Shown one piece after another: positions 1-8,108 of a stretch of DNA of 64,000 nucleotides (positions are counted from its first letter, which is position 1; each line of letters opens with the position of its first letter). Source of the DNA: an uncultured Kiritimatiellota bacterium (lineage in GTDB: Bacteria; Verrucomicrobiota; Kiritimatiellia; RFP12; UBA1067); NCBI GenBank assembly GCA_934667425.1, contig CAKULV010000009.1:1-64000 (forward strand). The letters are read 5' to 3'. The position numbers and the translations under genes were made by a program. Under the pieces are notes generated by a model. That model saw only the letters and a list, made by a program, of their open reading frames with translations. It was not told the origin of the DNA and searched no databases.

Positions 1-560
1 TTCACGATGGCGAGGGCGCCATCGCCACGAAAGCACCCCCGTAGCGACGACGCCCTCGTCGTCGTGCGTTGCACGGGAGGGTCGCGCTTGTCGCGACCGT
101 TACTCGCCGCCCACCACCATCTATCCACTACCACCTACATCTTCTACACTTCTTGCCTGTAACTTGCCTTACGGTTATCATTATTGACATTCCCGCGCGA
201 AGCGCGGGCGGCGGGCTACACGGCCATTTTTCACGATGGCGAGGGCGCCATCGCCACGAAAGCACCCCCGTAGCGACGACGCCCTCGTCGTCGTGCGTTG
301 CACGGGGAGGGTCGCGCTTGTCGCGACCGTTACTCGCCGCCCACCACCATCTACCCACTGCCACCTACATCTTCTACACTTCTACACGGCCATTTTTCAC
401 GATGGCGAGGGCGCCATCGCCACGAAAGCACCCCCGTAGCGACGACGCCCTCGTCGTCGTGCGTTGCACGGGGAGGGTCGCGCTTGTCGCGACCGTTACT
501 CGCCGCCCACCACCATCTACCCACTACCACCTACATCTTCTACACTCAAACGCATTCTCC
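1..560. repeat. Composite hairpin repeat, three copies
   Basis: No gene is visible here. A block of about 150 bp occurs three times, starting at about 1, 230 and 396, and ends in a CCACCTACATCTTCTACACT-like tail. Each block holds three palindromes. The first has a GATGGCG/CGCCATC stem (about 6-26 in copy 1). The second has a GCGACGACG arm, CCCT loop and CGTCGTCG arm (41-67, 270-297, 436-462). The third has GGTCGCG/CGCGACC arms around CTTGT (80-98, 310-328, 476-494). Between copies 1 and 2 lies one more perfect hairpin, CCCGCGC-GAA-GCGCGGG (192-208). Open frames here are Pro/His/Ser-rich translations of the repeat. The block lies downstream of the apbE stop and continues to the window edge. 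Confidence 0.85.
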
Positions 561-594
561 GATGAGGTCGCCCCTGCATGGACATACCTCGTCC

Positions 595-1407
595 TCACCG
601 ACGGAGAGCATTCCGTGTATGCGCCCGCCCATTCGCGTCCCTCATGACCCATACGGCAAAGGCATCGGGATAGTGCCTCTTCAGGAAGTCGTCGCCATCG
701 GCGCGTCCAAGCACAAACAGCACGGTGGAGAGCGCGTCAGCGACCGTTGCGCTTGACGGATGGACCACGGTGACCGACGCGACGTCGTTCGACACCGGAA
801 TGCCGGTGCGGCCATCGCTTATGTGCTTGCCGCGCTCATATTCGCCGCTGGTCGCGCAAGCCATCCCGTTCGAGAGCGTCAGGGTCTGCACAATGCCGCC
901 CGAACCTGACGGGTCCCGGATGCCGGTCCTCCACACGCCCGACACGACCTTGAGGTTTCCGCCAAGGTCAAGCAGCACATCCCCTTCGCGCCCGATGCCG
1001 GCGGATTCCAGTCGTTTAGCCGCCATATCGACCGCAAAGCCCTTCGCGATCCCGCCAAGATCCGGCCCCTTGCCATTGCCACGCCAGAACGGGTTGAATG
1101 CGCCCCCGGACTTTCGCTGCACATCAAAGGCCATCTCGTAGCAAGGACGCATATCAGGCGACACGGCCTCCACCGACGTGTAGTTGGATATCTCGGACTT
1201 CGGGTTCCATACCGAGAGGCGATCCTCCACCCTTGCGTACGCCTCCCTCGCGATTGCGCCTGCATTGCGCTGGGCGGCCGCATTGCACCCGCCGCACTTG
1301 AACGACACCTTGGCCACGGTGCCCATGGCCAGCCATTCCACCGAGCTGACGCGAGGCCTGCCGCATCCAGCCACAACCGCGGCCAGAAGAATCGCCAGAC
1401 GGCTCAA
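595..1407 (-). CDS. apbE: FAD:protein FMN transferase, lipoprotein (ApbE family)
   Basis: ApbE proteins use FAD to attach FMN to threonine residues of flavoproteins such as Nqr/Rnf subunits on the outer face of the inner membrane. The protein shows DLGGIAKGFAVDMAAKRL (family DPGGIAKGYAVD), LLDLGGNLKVVSG with WRTGIRDP, TSGEYER with HISDGRTGIPV, and ADALSTVLFVLG. The chosen TTG start overlaps the miaB stop (TTGA) and gives a lipoprotein signal (LSRLAILLAAVVAGC, lipobox VAGC). The longer open frame lies inside miaB and is less likely. At about 270 aa it is shorter than usual (330-350 aa). No Nqr or Rnf target operon is in the window. It is probably cotranscribed with miaB. Confidence 0.88.
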   Translation of the reverse strand: MSRLAILLAAVVAGCGRPRVSSVEWLAMGTVAKVSFKCGGCNAAAQRNAGAIAREAYARVEDRLSVWNPKSEISNYTSVEAVSPDMRPCYEMAFDVQRKSGGAFNPFWRGNGKGPDLGGIAKGFAVDMAAKRLESAGIGREGDVLLDLGGNLKVVSGVWRTGIRDPSGSGGIVQTLTLSNGMACATSGEYERGKHISDGRTGIPVSNDVASVTVVHPSSATVADALSTVLFVLGRADGDDFLKRHYPDAFAVWVMRDANGRAHTRNALRR

Positions 1408-2789
1408 GCCAATTCCCCAATCAGTATCTGGGGATGCGCTTCCGTAATCACCACGTTCACGAGTTCTCCCGGAGCCAGGCTTGCGAACGGCTCGAACGCC
1501 ACGATCCGGTTGCCTGAATCGCGTCCGCTCCAACGGGCCTTGTTGCGCAGGCTCGGCCCCTCGACAAGCACCTCTCGCACCGAACCCACGAGCCTCAGGT
1601 TGCGCGCAAGGCCTCGCCGCTCCTGATCAGCAAGAAGCACCTGGTTGCGCCGCTCCTTCTCGGCAGGCGGCACGTCATCGGGAAGGGCGGCGGCGCGCGT
1701 GCCCGGGCGAGGCGAATACTTGAATATGAATGCGTTGTCGAACCCGGCCTCGTCCATCAGCGAACGGGTCTCCTCGAAATCCTCGTCCGTCTCGCCGGGA
1801 TAGCCTACGATCACATCCGTGGTTATGGCAAACCCAGGATCGAAGGCCCTCAGCTTCGCGACGGCGGCAAGGTACTCCGCCCTGGTGTATCGACGCCCCA
1901 TCTCCGACAGTATGCGATCACTGCCTGACTGCACCGGCAGATGCAGATGCCTGCACACTTTCCGGCACTCGCGGAACGCCCTCACAAGTTCGTCCGTGCA
2001 TCCTCTGGGATGTGCGCTCGTGAATCGTATGCGCTCAAGCCCCTCCGTCCAGTTCAGCGCCGAGAGCAGACGCGGGAAAGGCTCCGAATACCCGTCGGCG
2101 CCAGACACACCCGTTTCGCCATCGGGCCACGCCTTGTTGCGCACTCCGTACCGAAGCACGCTCTGCCCAAGAAGGCAGACCTCCTTCACTCCATGCGCAG
2201 CGAGACTGCGCACCTCGGCAATCACCTCCAGGGCCGGACGCGAATACTCGTGTCCCCTCACATCCGGGACGATGCAGTAGCTGCACCTGTTGTCGCATCC
2301 CAGGAGTACGGTCACATAGCTCTTGAAGCATTCCGAGGCATCCCTGTCCGGCGCATCCGGGTGCGCGTCGAGCCCTTCCGGGACTTCGTCCGCATCCGGC
2401 AACTCAAGGATGTTTGCGCCTGTGCGCCTTTCGGGATACCCCTGTGCCTGCAGGTTCGCGACAATGCCGGGTATCAGTCCGAAGCGACGTGGGCCAACCG
2501 CGAAATCGAGCTTCGGAAGTTTCCTGAACACATCCGCCCCAAGCCGTTTCACCGCGCACCCCATGAGGCCCACGATCCTGCGCCTGCCGTTGGGTGCGCA
2601 CAGGTTTCCGCACTTGCCTACGGCCTTCTCCTCGGCCTTCTGCCGAACGGTGCACGAATTAACGATCAGAAGATCGGCATCGTCCTCGCCACGGGCCCTC
2701 ACGTGTCCGGCCGCCTCAAGCATGGCCCCTACCGCCTCGGAGTCACGCACGTTCATCTGGCAGCCGTATGTATGGATGTGAAACTTCAC
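1404..2789 (-). CDS. miaB: tRNA-2-methylthio-N6-dimethylallyladenosine synthase
   Basis: Radical-SAM methylthiotransferase that converts i6A37 of tRNA to ms2i6A37. The N-terminal UPF0004 domain carries the three cysteines of the auxiliary 4Fe-4S cluster (C10 in HTYGCQMN, C46 in VNSCTVR, C78 in MGCAVKR). The radical-SAM CxxxCxxC is C165-C169-C172 (LLGCDNRCSYC), and a TRAM domain closes the C-terminus. The GTG start at 2789 is preferred because AGGGGGGATT lies 5-7 nt upstream and the protein then begins KFHIHTYGC as in the family. The longer frame would run into the recombinase gene. Typical length (461 aa). Confidence 0.93.
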   Translation of the reverse strand: MKFHIHTYGCQMNVRDSEAVGAMLEAAGHVRARGEDDADLLIVNSCTVRQKAEEKAVGKCGNLCAPNGRRRIVGLMGCAVKRLGADVFRKLPKLDFAVGPRRFGLIPGIVANLQAQGYPERRTGANILELPDADEVPEGLDAHPDAPDRDASECFKSYVTVLLGCDNRCSYCIVPDVRGHEYSRPALEVIAEVRSLAAHGVKEVCLLGQSVLRYGVRNKAWPDGETGVSGADGYSEPFPRLLSALNWTEGLERIRFTSAHPRGCTDELVRAFRECRKVCRHLHLPVQSGSDRILSEMGRRYTRAEYLAAVAKLRAFDPGFAITTDVIVGYPGETDEDFEETRSLMDEAGFDNAFIFKYSPRPGTRAAALPDDVPPAEKERRNQVLLADQERRGLARNLRLVGSVREVLVEGPSLRNKARWSGRDSGNRIVAFEPFASLAPGELVNVVITEAHPQILIGELA

Positions 2790-2829
2790 AGACAATCCCC
2801 CCCTAACGTTGTGCTTCGTCAATCGCCGG

Positions 2830-3795
2830 CTATGCCCGCGGGTGGGCCTTGGCATACTCGTCCTTCAGGCGTTCTATCGACACGTGCGTATACACCTGCG
2901 TGGTGGCAAGCGAACTGTGCCCAAGCATCTCCTGTACGCTCCTGAGGTCAGCCCCGGCATCAAGCATATGCGTCGCGAACGAATGGCGAAGCTTGTGCGG
3001 CGAAAGGTCGTACGGCAGGTCTGCCGCCACAAGCCATTTCTTCATCCGGCGTTCCGCGTCCCTCGAAGACATCCTCATGCCGGTGCGTACGGTGAACACC
3101 GGCGCGGAGGGCCCGTCGGCTATGCCCTCCGCCTCTGCGATCCTCTTTAGCCTGAGCAACGCCGCCACGGCATGCCTGCCAAGTATGCAAAGGCGCTGCT
3201 TGGAGCCCTTGCCGGTCACGATCACGCTGCCGGAATCGAGATTGAGGTCGCGCCACGACAGGGATATCATCTCCGATATCCGGCATCCTGTCGAATACAG
3301 CGACTCGAAAAGCGCCGCGTCGCAGACGCAGGCGAACAGCTCATCCCGGTCAGCGGATTTGCCGCCCTTCCTCAGCCTCTCGAGCTCCTTCAGCGGCGCC
3401 GAGAGAAAGCGCCTTGCCTCGTCTGCGGTGAGCACCTTCGGCAATGGCTTAGGAAGCCTTGGCCCGTGCAGACGCGAAAACGGGTTCGAGACGACCTTGC
3501 CCTCCCGCACAAGCCAACCGTAGAACGACCGCATGGACGCGAGCTTCCTTCTGGTTGTCGATGCCTTGGCTCCATCCCTGGCAAAGGTCATCAGGAAGCT
3601 CCGGGCATCCTCTTGCGTGACCGCTTCCCACGGGAACGGCGGCGGACGGTCGCATCCCCATCTGAATGCCGCGAACTGCGCGATGTCCTGAAGGTATCCC
3701 TTTACGGTCAGCCTTGACGAGTTCCGTTCAGCGAGCAGGAACGTCTCGAAGCCCTCGGCAGTCCTGTCCTCGAATGCTCCCGAATGCGTGATCAT
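2830..3795 (-). CDS. Tyrosine recombinase, XerC/XerD type
   Basis: Site-specific recombinase, probably for chromosome dimer resolution at dif. It has an N-terminal SAM-like core-binding domain (residues ~12-105) and a C-terminal catalytic domain with the full R-K-H-R-H-Y set: R172 (STGCRISE), K196 (TGKGSK), H267 and R270 (HKLRHSFATH), H293 (LGHSSLATTQ) and nucleophile Y302 (VYTHV). The length (321 aa) is near the Xer norm of ~300. The start overlaps the topA stop (ATGA), so the two are translationally coupled. This genomic setting argues for a housekeeping Xer protein rather than a phage or integron integrase. XerC and XerD cannot be told apart from sequence alone. Confidence 0.9.
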   Translation of the reverse strand: MITHSGAFEDRTAEGFETFLLAERNSSRLTVKGYLQDIAQFAAFRWGCDRPPPFPWEAVTQEDARSFLMTFARDGAKASTTRRKLASMRSFYGWLVREGKVVSNPFSRLHGPRLPKPLPKVLTADEARRFLSAPLKELERLRKGGKSADRDELFACVCDAALFESLYSTGCRISEMISLSWRDLNLDSGSVIVTGKGSKQRLCILGRHAVAALLRLKRIAEAEGIADGPSAPVFTVRTGMRMSSRDAERRMKKWLVAADLPYDLSPHKLRHSFATHMLDAGADLRSVQEMLGHSSLATTQVYTHVSIERLKDEYAKAHPRA

Positions 3796-6335
3796 TGCCC
3801 CGTCCCGGCCTCCTTGCGCCTACCGCCCTTCCGCTTCGGGGTGGAGTCAAGGCCGATCGACTTCGCCCGCGCATCGAAATCGGATATCTGGTCCTTATAC
3901 GGGACCACCAGCTTCTTGAGCGCCGCCAGCTGCCGCGCCGTAAGCATTCTCCGGCGAGCGTACTGGCCCTTCAGCGACTCGGCGAAATCCCTGTCGTCAA
4001 ACACGCGCTTGCCGCGCTTTACGGGTTCACGCCAGGCCTTTATCTCCGAGACCATGTCCAAGAGCGACCTTATCGTCCCATCGTCCTGAACCGCAGCCGC
4101 GGAATCCCTCTTTGGCAGGAACGGCGAGAGACGGTCACCGAATCGGGACCGTGCCTCATCTCCGCAACTCTCCATCACGGTGCGGGCAAGGATTGCAAAC
4201 TGCTTTTCGGACAGGGCGCGCCCCTGCTCGAACTGCTTCTTTATGGATTCCATGAACTTGTTGCCTTCGATCGCGTTGGCGGCGGAGAGTGCGTCGAAGC
4301 ACTCCCGTACGAGATCATCCGGCGGAGCATCACGCACTTTCGCGAGCAGCTCGCCCCATCCAAGGCTCTCGAGGCGAGCGTCGGCATCCGCGATCTGGTC
4401 GCGGTACGAGACGGCTATTGCGGCAAGCACCCGCAGCTGGCGTTCGGAAAGCTTCTGCGGCTCCTTCTCCATCTGTTCGCGGACGGAAGCGACAAACTCG
4501 CGGTCGTCGTAGGTCCGCTTTCCCACCGTCTTCGGCTCGCGCCATGCCTTTACCTCGTCAAGCATCGAAAACAGTGACTCGAAGCGTTCCGGATCTGGAG
4601 GCGGATCCTTTGCGGCGGCAAGCCATCCGAGGAACTTCGCGTAGAATTCCGACAGCATCCTCTCCTCGGTCTCCTTGCCGTCTTCCACCCGGTCGAGCTC
4701 GGCTTCCATCTGCGCCGTGTACCCAACGTCGAACAGGGCCGGCATGCGCGAGACGAGCCAGTCGTTCACGTCCTCGCCGCGCTTGGTGGGCACAAGCTGG
4801 CGCGATTCGCGCGTCGCATACTGGCGATTGACGAGAACCTCTATCGTTTGCGCGTATGTGCTCGGCCTTCCGACGCCATTCTCCTCTAGGGCCTTGACGA
4901 GCGCCGCCTCCGAGAACCGTGCCGGAGGCTTAGTCTCTTTCCTGTCCGAAAGCCAGCGGATCACCTCCGGGACGTCATCCACGGCGAGCTGCGGGAGCTC
5001 GGCCGTCTCGTCCTGATCCTCGTCGCCATCCGGCTTCCTCCTTGCGGACGCGGCCGGCATTGCCTTCAGGAACCCCTCGAACGTCACGGTCGTAGCCGAT
5101 GCCGTGAATACGTAGGAATGCGACATCCCCTGCCGCTGTGGCGACAGCGAGACGGATCGCAGGCTAAAGCGGGCCTCGGCCATCTGGGACGCGACAAACC
5201 TGCGCCATATAAGGTCATACAGCTTGGCGGCAGAGGGATCCAGGCCATCCACCGATCCGGGCCTACGCCACACGTCCGTCGGACGTATCGCCTCATGGGC
5301 CTCCTGGGCGCCAGACTTCGACTTGTAGAAGTTCGGCTTTCCAGGCAGGAAATTCTTCCCGTACTCGGAAGAGACGAATTCCGCCGCCGCCGTGCGGGCA
5401 GACTGCGCGATGTTGACCGAATCCGTACGCATATACGTTATTAGGCCGCCCTCGTACAGCTTCTGCGCCAGCACCATCGTGCGGTGCGGAGAAAACCCGC
5501 ACACCGAACTCGCCGCCTGCTGGAGCGTTGACGTGGTAAACGGAGGGTACGGATGGCGCGTCTTGGGCTGCTCCTTCACGTCGGAGACGCGCAGCGTCGC
5601 CCCCGCAAGGTCCGCCACGGCGGCGTTTGCGGCTCCTTCGTCGTGTATTTCAGGCTTCGCCCCGTCGATGCGGGCAAGCTTCGCCCTGAACGAGACGCCG
5701 TCTTTCCGGGCCTCCACCCCAAGTATCCAGTATGGCACCGGAACGAACGACCTGATCTCGCGCTCTCGCTCGACAAGCAGCCTCAACGCCACGGACTGCA
5801 CGCGTCCGGCGGACAGGAATCTTCCGTAAGACAGGTATTTCCACAGCATCGGCGACACCTGGAACCCCACTAGCCTGTCAAGGATCCGACGGGCCTGCTG
5901 GGCATCCACCCTTGCCATGTCTATGTCGCGCGGGTTTTCAACGGCCGCCTGAACTGCGGACTTCGTGATCTCGTTGTAGGTGACGCGGGCTACCTTCTTG
6001 CCCTTGCTCTCCTTGGAGAGGACTTCGCTGAGGTGCCAGGCGATGGCTTCCCCCTCGCGGTCAGGGTCGGGCGCGAGGTATATCTCGTCCGCCGCCTTCG
6101 CCGCCGCCCGCAGCTCCGAGACGACCTTCCTCTTCTCCGGGGATATCTCGTACGTGGGCTTGAATGTCCATTCGCCGTCAACGCCCTTCACAGGCTCTAT
6201 CTTTATCGCCAGCCCGCCCTTCTTCGGAAGATCCCTTATGTGCCCTATGGATGACTTAACCGTGAAGTCACCGCCAAGGTATTTCCCTATCGTCTTTGCC
6301 TTCGCCGGCGATTCCACTATCAGAAGTTTTTTCAT
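3792..6335 (-). CDS. topA: DNA topoisomerase I with unusual repeated C-terminus
   Basis: Type IA topoisomerase that relaxes negative supercoils. The N-terminal Toprim domain has LLIVESPAKAKTIGKYL and the acidic APDPDREGEAIAWH. The active-site tyrosine is Y301 in GLITYMRTDS, and GVGRPSTYA at ~488-496 is a conserved core motif. The core ends near residue 575. The usual C4 zinc-ribbon repeats are absent. Instead there are about three copies of a ~70-residue helical module (584-659, a degenerate copy at 674-730, and 755-828), with EVKAWREP, GKR.YDDREF and YRDQI.D.DAR repeated. A basic tail follows. Ribosome binding site AGAGGAAA lies inside the potC end. Confidence 0.93.
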   Translation of the reverse strand: MKKLLIVESPAKAKTIGKYLGGDFTVKSSIGHIRDLPKKGGLAIKIEPVKGVDGEWTFKPTYEISPEKRKVVSELRAAAKAADEIYLAPDPDREGEAIAWHLSEVLSKESKGKKVARVTYNEITKSAVQAAVENPRDIDMARVDAQQARRILDRLVGFQVSPMLWKYLSYGRFLSAGRVQSVALRLLVEREREIRSFVPVPYWILGVEARKDGVSFRAKLARIDGAKPEIHDEGAANAAVADLAGATLRVSDVKEQPKTRHPYPPFTTSTLQQAASSVCGFSPHRTMVLAQKLYEGGLITYMRTDSVNIAQSARTAAAEFVSSEYGKNFLPGKPNFYKSKSGAQEAHEAIRPTDVWRRPGSVDGLDPSAAKLYDLIWRRFVASQMAEARFSLRSVSLSPQRQGMSHSYVFTASATTVTFEGFLKAMPAASARRKPDGDEDQDETAELPQLAVDDVPEVIRWLSDRKETKPPARFSEAALVKALEENGVGRPSTYAQTIEVLVNRQYATRESRQLVPTKRGEDVNDWLVSRMPALFDVGYTAQMEAELDRVEDGKETEERMLSEFYAKFLGWLAAAKDPPPDPERFESLFSMLDEVKAWREPKTVGKRTYDDREFVASVREQMEKEPQKLSERQLRVLAAIAVSYRDQIADADARLESLGWGELLAKVRDAPPDDLVRECFDALSAANAIEGNKFMESIKKQFEQGRALSEKQFAILARTVMESCGDEARSRFGDRLSPFLPKRDSAAAVQDDGTIRSLLDMVSEIKAWREPVKRGKRVFDDRDFAESLKGQYARRRMLTARQLAALKKLVVPYKDQISDFDARAKSIGLDSTPKRKGGRRKEAGTGQ

Positions 6336-6340
6336 TATGT

Positions 6341-7144
6341 CTATTTCCTCTGCCTGTCAAAGCGGCGCTGCCGCCTGTTGGAGACAAGGCGCGATGCCGC
6401 CACAAGTACGCACGTGAACACGAGCATGAGCGTTGAAAGCGAGTTGATGACGGGCATCTGCCGGGAATGCTTGATCATCGAGTATATCTTCAGCGGCAGC
6501 GTATCCGCGCCAGGCCCGGTCACGAAGAACGTGATCACGAAGTCGTCGATCGACAGCGTGAACGCGAGCAGCCCGCCGGCGACGATTCCCGGGAGCAGGA
6601 TAGGCAGCGTCACCTTGAAGAAGGCCTGCCATGGAGACGCGCCGAGATCGTACGCGGCCTCTATCACGCGGTCGTCGAAATCCTGCAGCCGCGCGAGCAC
6701 GGTCATCGTGACGTACGACACGCAGAATGTGACGTGGGCTATGAAAATCGTGAGCATCCCGCAACCGACCCCGATAGCCGTGAACATCATGAGCAGCGAG
6801 ATGCCCATCAGTATCTCCGGCATGACGAGCGGGGTGTATATGAGGCCGAAGTGGGCAGTCTGAAGCCGTCCCTTCCAGCGGTGCAGGGCGATCGCCGCCG
6901 TGGTCCCGAGCACGCACGACGCGACCGTTGCGGCAGCCGCCACTATGAGCGACCGCTGGAAAGCCATCCATATCTCGCGATTGCTCGACGAGAAGAGGTT
7001 CCCGTACCATTTCAGCGTGAATCCGGCCCATTCCCCGCCATACCTCGAAAGGTTGAACGAATTCAGGATCAGAACCACTATCGGAAGGTAGAGGAACACC
7101 ATGACGAGCACAAGCGCCACCATGCAGAACTTGCTGTGCTTCAT
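6341..7144 (-). CDS. potC: Spermidine/putrescine-type ABC transporter permease
   Basis: Inner-membrane permease of the PotC class of binding-protein-dependent transporters. About six transmembrane segments are visible, starting with VALVLVMVFLYLPIVVLILN. The cytoplasmic EAA loop that contacts the ATPase is EAAYDLGASPWQAFFKVTLP, followed by the IDDFVITFFVTGPGADTLP segment typical of PotC. It overlaps potB by 4 bp. No ATPase (potA) or binding protein (potD) gene is adjacent in the window, so the substrate, polyamine by similarity, is not proven by context. Confidence 0.88.
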   Translation of the reverse strand: MKHSKFCMVALVLVMVFLYLPIVVLILNSFNLSRYGGEWAGFTLKWYGNLFSSSNREIWMAFQRSLIVAAAATVASCVLGTTAAIALHRWKGRLQTAHFGLIYTPLVMPEILMGISLLMMFTAIGVGCGMLTIFIAHVTFCVSYVTMTVLARLQDFDDRVIEAAYDLGASPWQAFFKVTLPILLPGIVAGGLLAFTLSIDDFVITFFVTGPGADTLPLKIYSMIKHSRQMPVINSLSTLMLVFTCVLVAASRLVSNRRQRRFDRQRK

Positions 7145-8049
7145 GCCGCACCTCCGCTGAGCTTACGCGCCGTGGCCGCAGCGAGGCGCCTCTCCTCCCG
7201 TTCATCCTGCCGCTTCATCCACCACGCTACGCAGGCGAGCGGAACGAGAACCGAAAAGCCCGTCACTGCGGCAAGGGCCGACGCATGTGGCAGATTCCGG
7301 TCGGGGAACGTGCGCTGGTATATCTTGTTCCCGATGAGCTCGGAGTCGCGCCCGCCGACGAGATCGGGTATCACGTAGGATCCTATGGCCGGTATGAACA
7401 CCATGAGGACTGCCGAGATCACGCCGCGCTTCACGCCTGGGAGAAATATCTTGCGGAACGCGAAGAAGCTTCTCGCGCCGAGGTCGCGAGCCGCCTCAAG
7501 GAGCGAGAAGTCGAACTTCTCCGCCGCCGTGTAGATCGGCATTATCGCGAAAGGGAGGAACGAGTACACGGACACGACCAGTATCGCGCCGGAGTTGTAG
7601 TTGAGTATCGCATCCTTGCCGATGATCCCCAGGGCCACGAGGAAATGCTGCAGGAAACCCTCCGGATTAAGCAGCGTACGCCAGGCGAATACACGCACGA
7701 TGAAGCTCGTCCAGAACGGAAGCATTATGAGGCCGGCGACAACGGCCCGCCATTTCACGGTCATGCGCGCTATCGCATACGCGCACGGCAGGGACAGCAC
7801 GATGCAGATGAAGGTCGTCGCCGCCGATATCCATATGGTGCGCCACACGATTTCCTTGTATGGCGTACGCAACACGGCATTCCAGGTCTCGAGCGTTATG
7901 CCGGACGAAAAGCCGCCATCCGCATCAGGGGCGTGGAAGGCTATGCAGAACACGATGAGCGTGGGTATGACGAAAAACAACATCAGCCAAAGGAAGGATG
8001 GCAGTGTCGTCAGTATCTCTGAATAGTTCTTCTTTTTCACTTCTTTCAA
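7141..8049 (-). CDS. potB: Spermidine/putrescine-type ABC transporter permease
   Basis: Partner permease to potC, 302 aa, with about six membrane spans and the EAA loop EAARDLGARSFFAFRKIFLP. IPAIGSYVIPDLVGG is a PotB-type signature. The start is uncertain: the listed TTG gives MKEVKKKNYSE, while a GTG nine bases downstream (8040) is equally possible and neither has a strong Shine-Dalgarno. A TGATATACT extended -10 lies just upstream (8059-8067), which would give an almost leaderless transcript. The following gene downstream is potC, then topA. Confidence 0.87.
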   Translation of the reverse strand: MKEVKKKNYSEILTTLPSFLWLMLFFVIPTLIVFCIAFHAPDADGGFSSGITLETWNAVLRTPYKEIVWRTIWISAATTFICIVLSLPCAYAIARMTVKWRAVVAGLIMLPFWTSFIVRVFAWRTLLNPEGFLQHFLVALGIIGKDAILNYNSGAILVVSVYSFLPFAIMPIYTAAEKFDFSLLEAARDLGARSFFAFRKIFLPGVKRGVISAVLMVFIPAIGSYVIPDLVGGRDSELIGNKIYQRTFPDRNLPHASALAAVTGFSVLVPLACVAWWMKRQDEREERRLAAATARKLSGGAA

Positions 8050-8058
8050 AATTCGTCT

Positions 8059-8067
8059 AGTATATCA
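8059..8067 (-). promoter_or_regulatory. Extended -10 promoter of potBC
   Basis: Reads TGATATACT on the minus strand, a TGn extended -10 box, ending about 10 nt before the proposed potB start. No convincing -35 is seen. Confidence 0.45.
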
Positions 8068-8108
8068 CATTCGGACGCAATCTGGAACAAAGCCGCCATC
8101 AACGGCGC

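Noticed and set aside
69..756. His/Pro/Ser-rich proteins in the 1-560 repeat
   Set aside because: The same peptide recurs in three frames of a tandem DNA repeat, and there is no start context.
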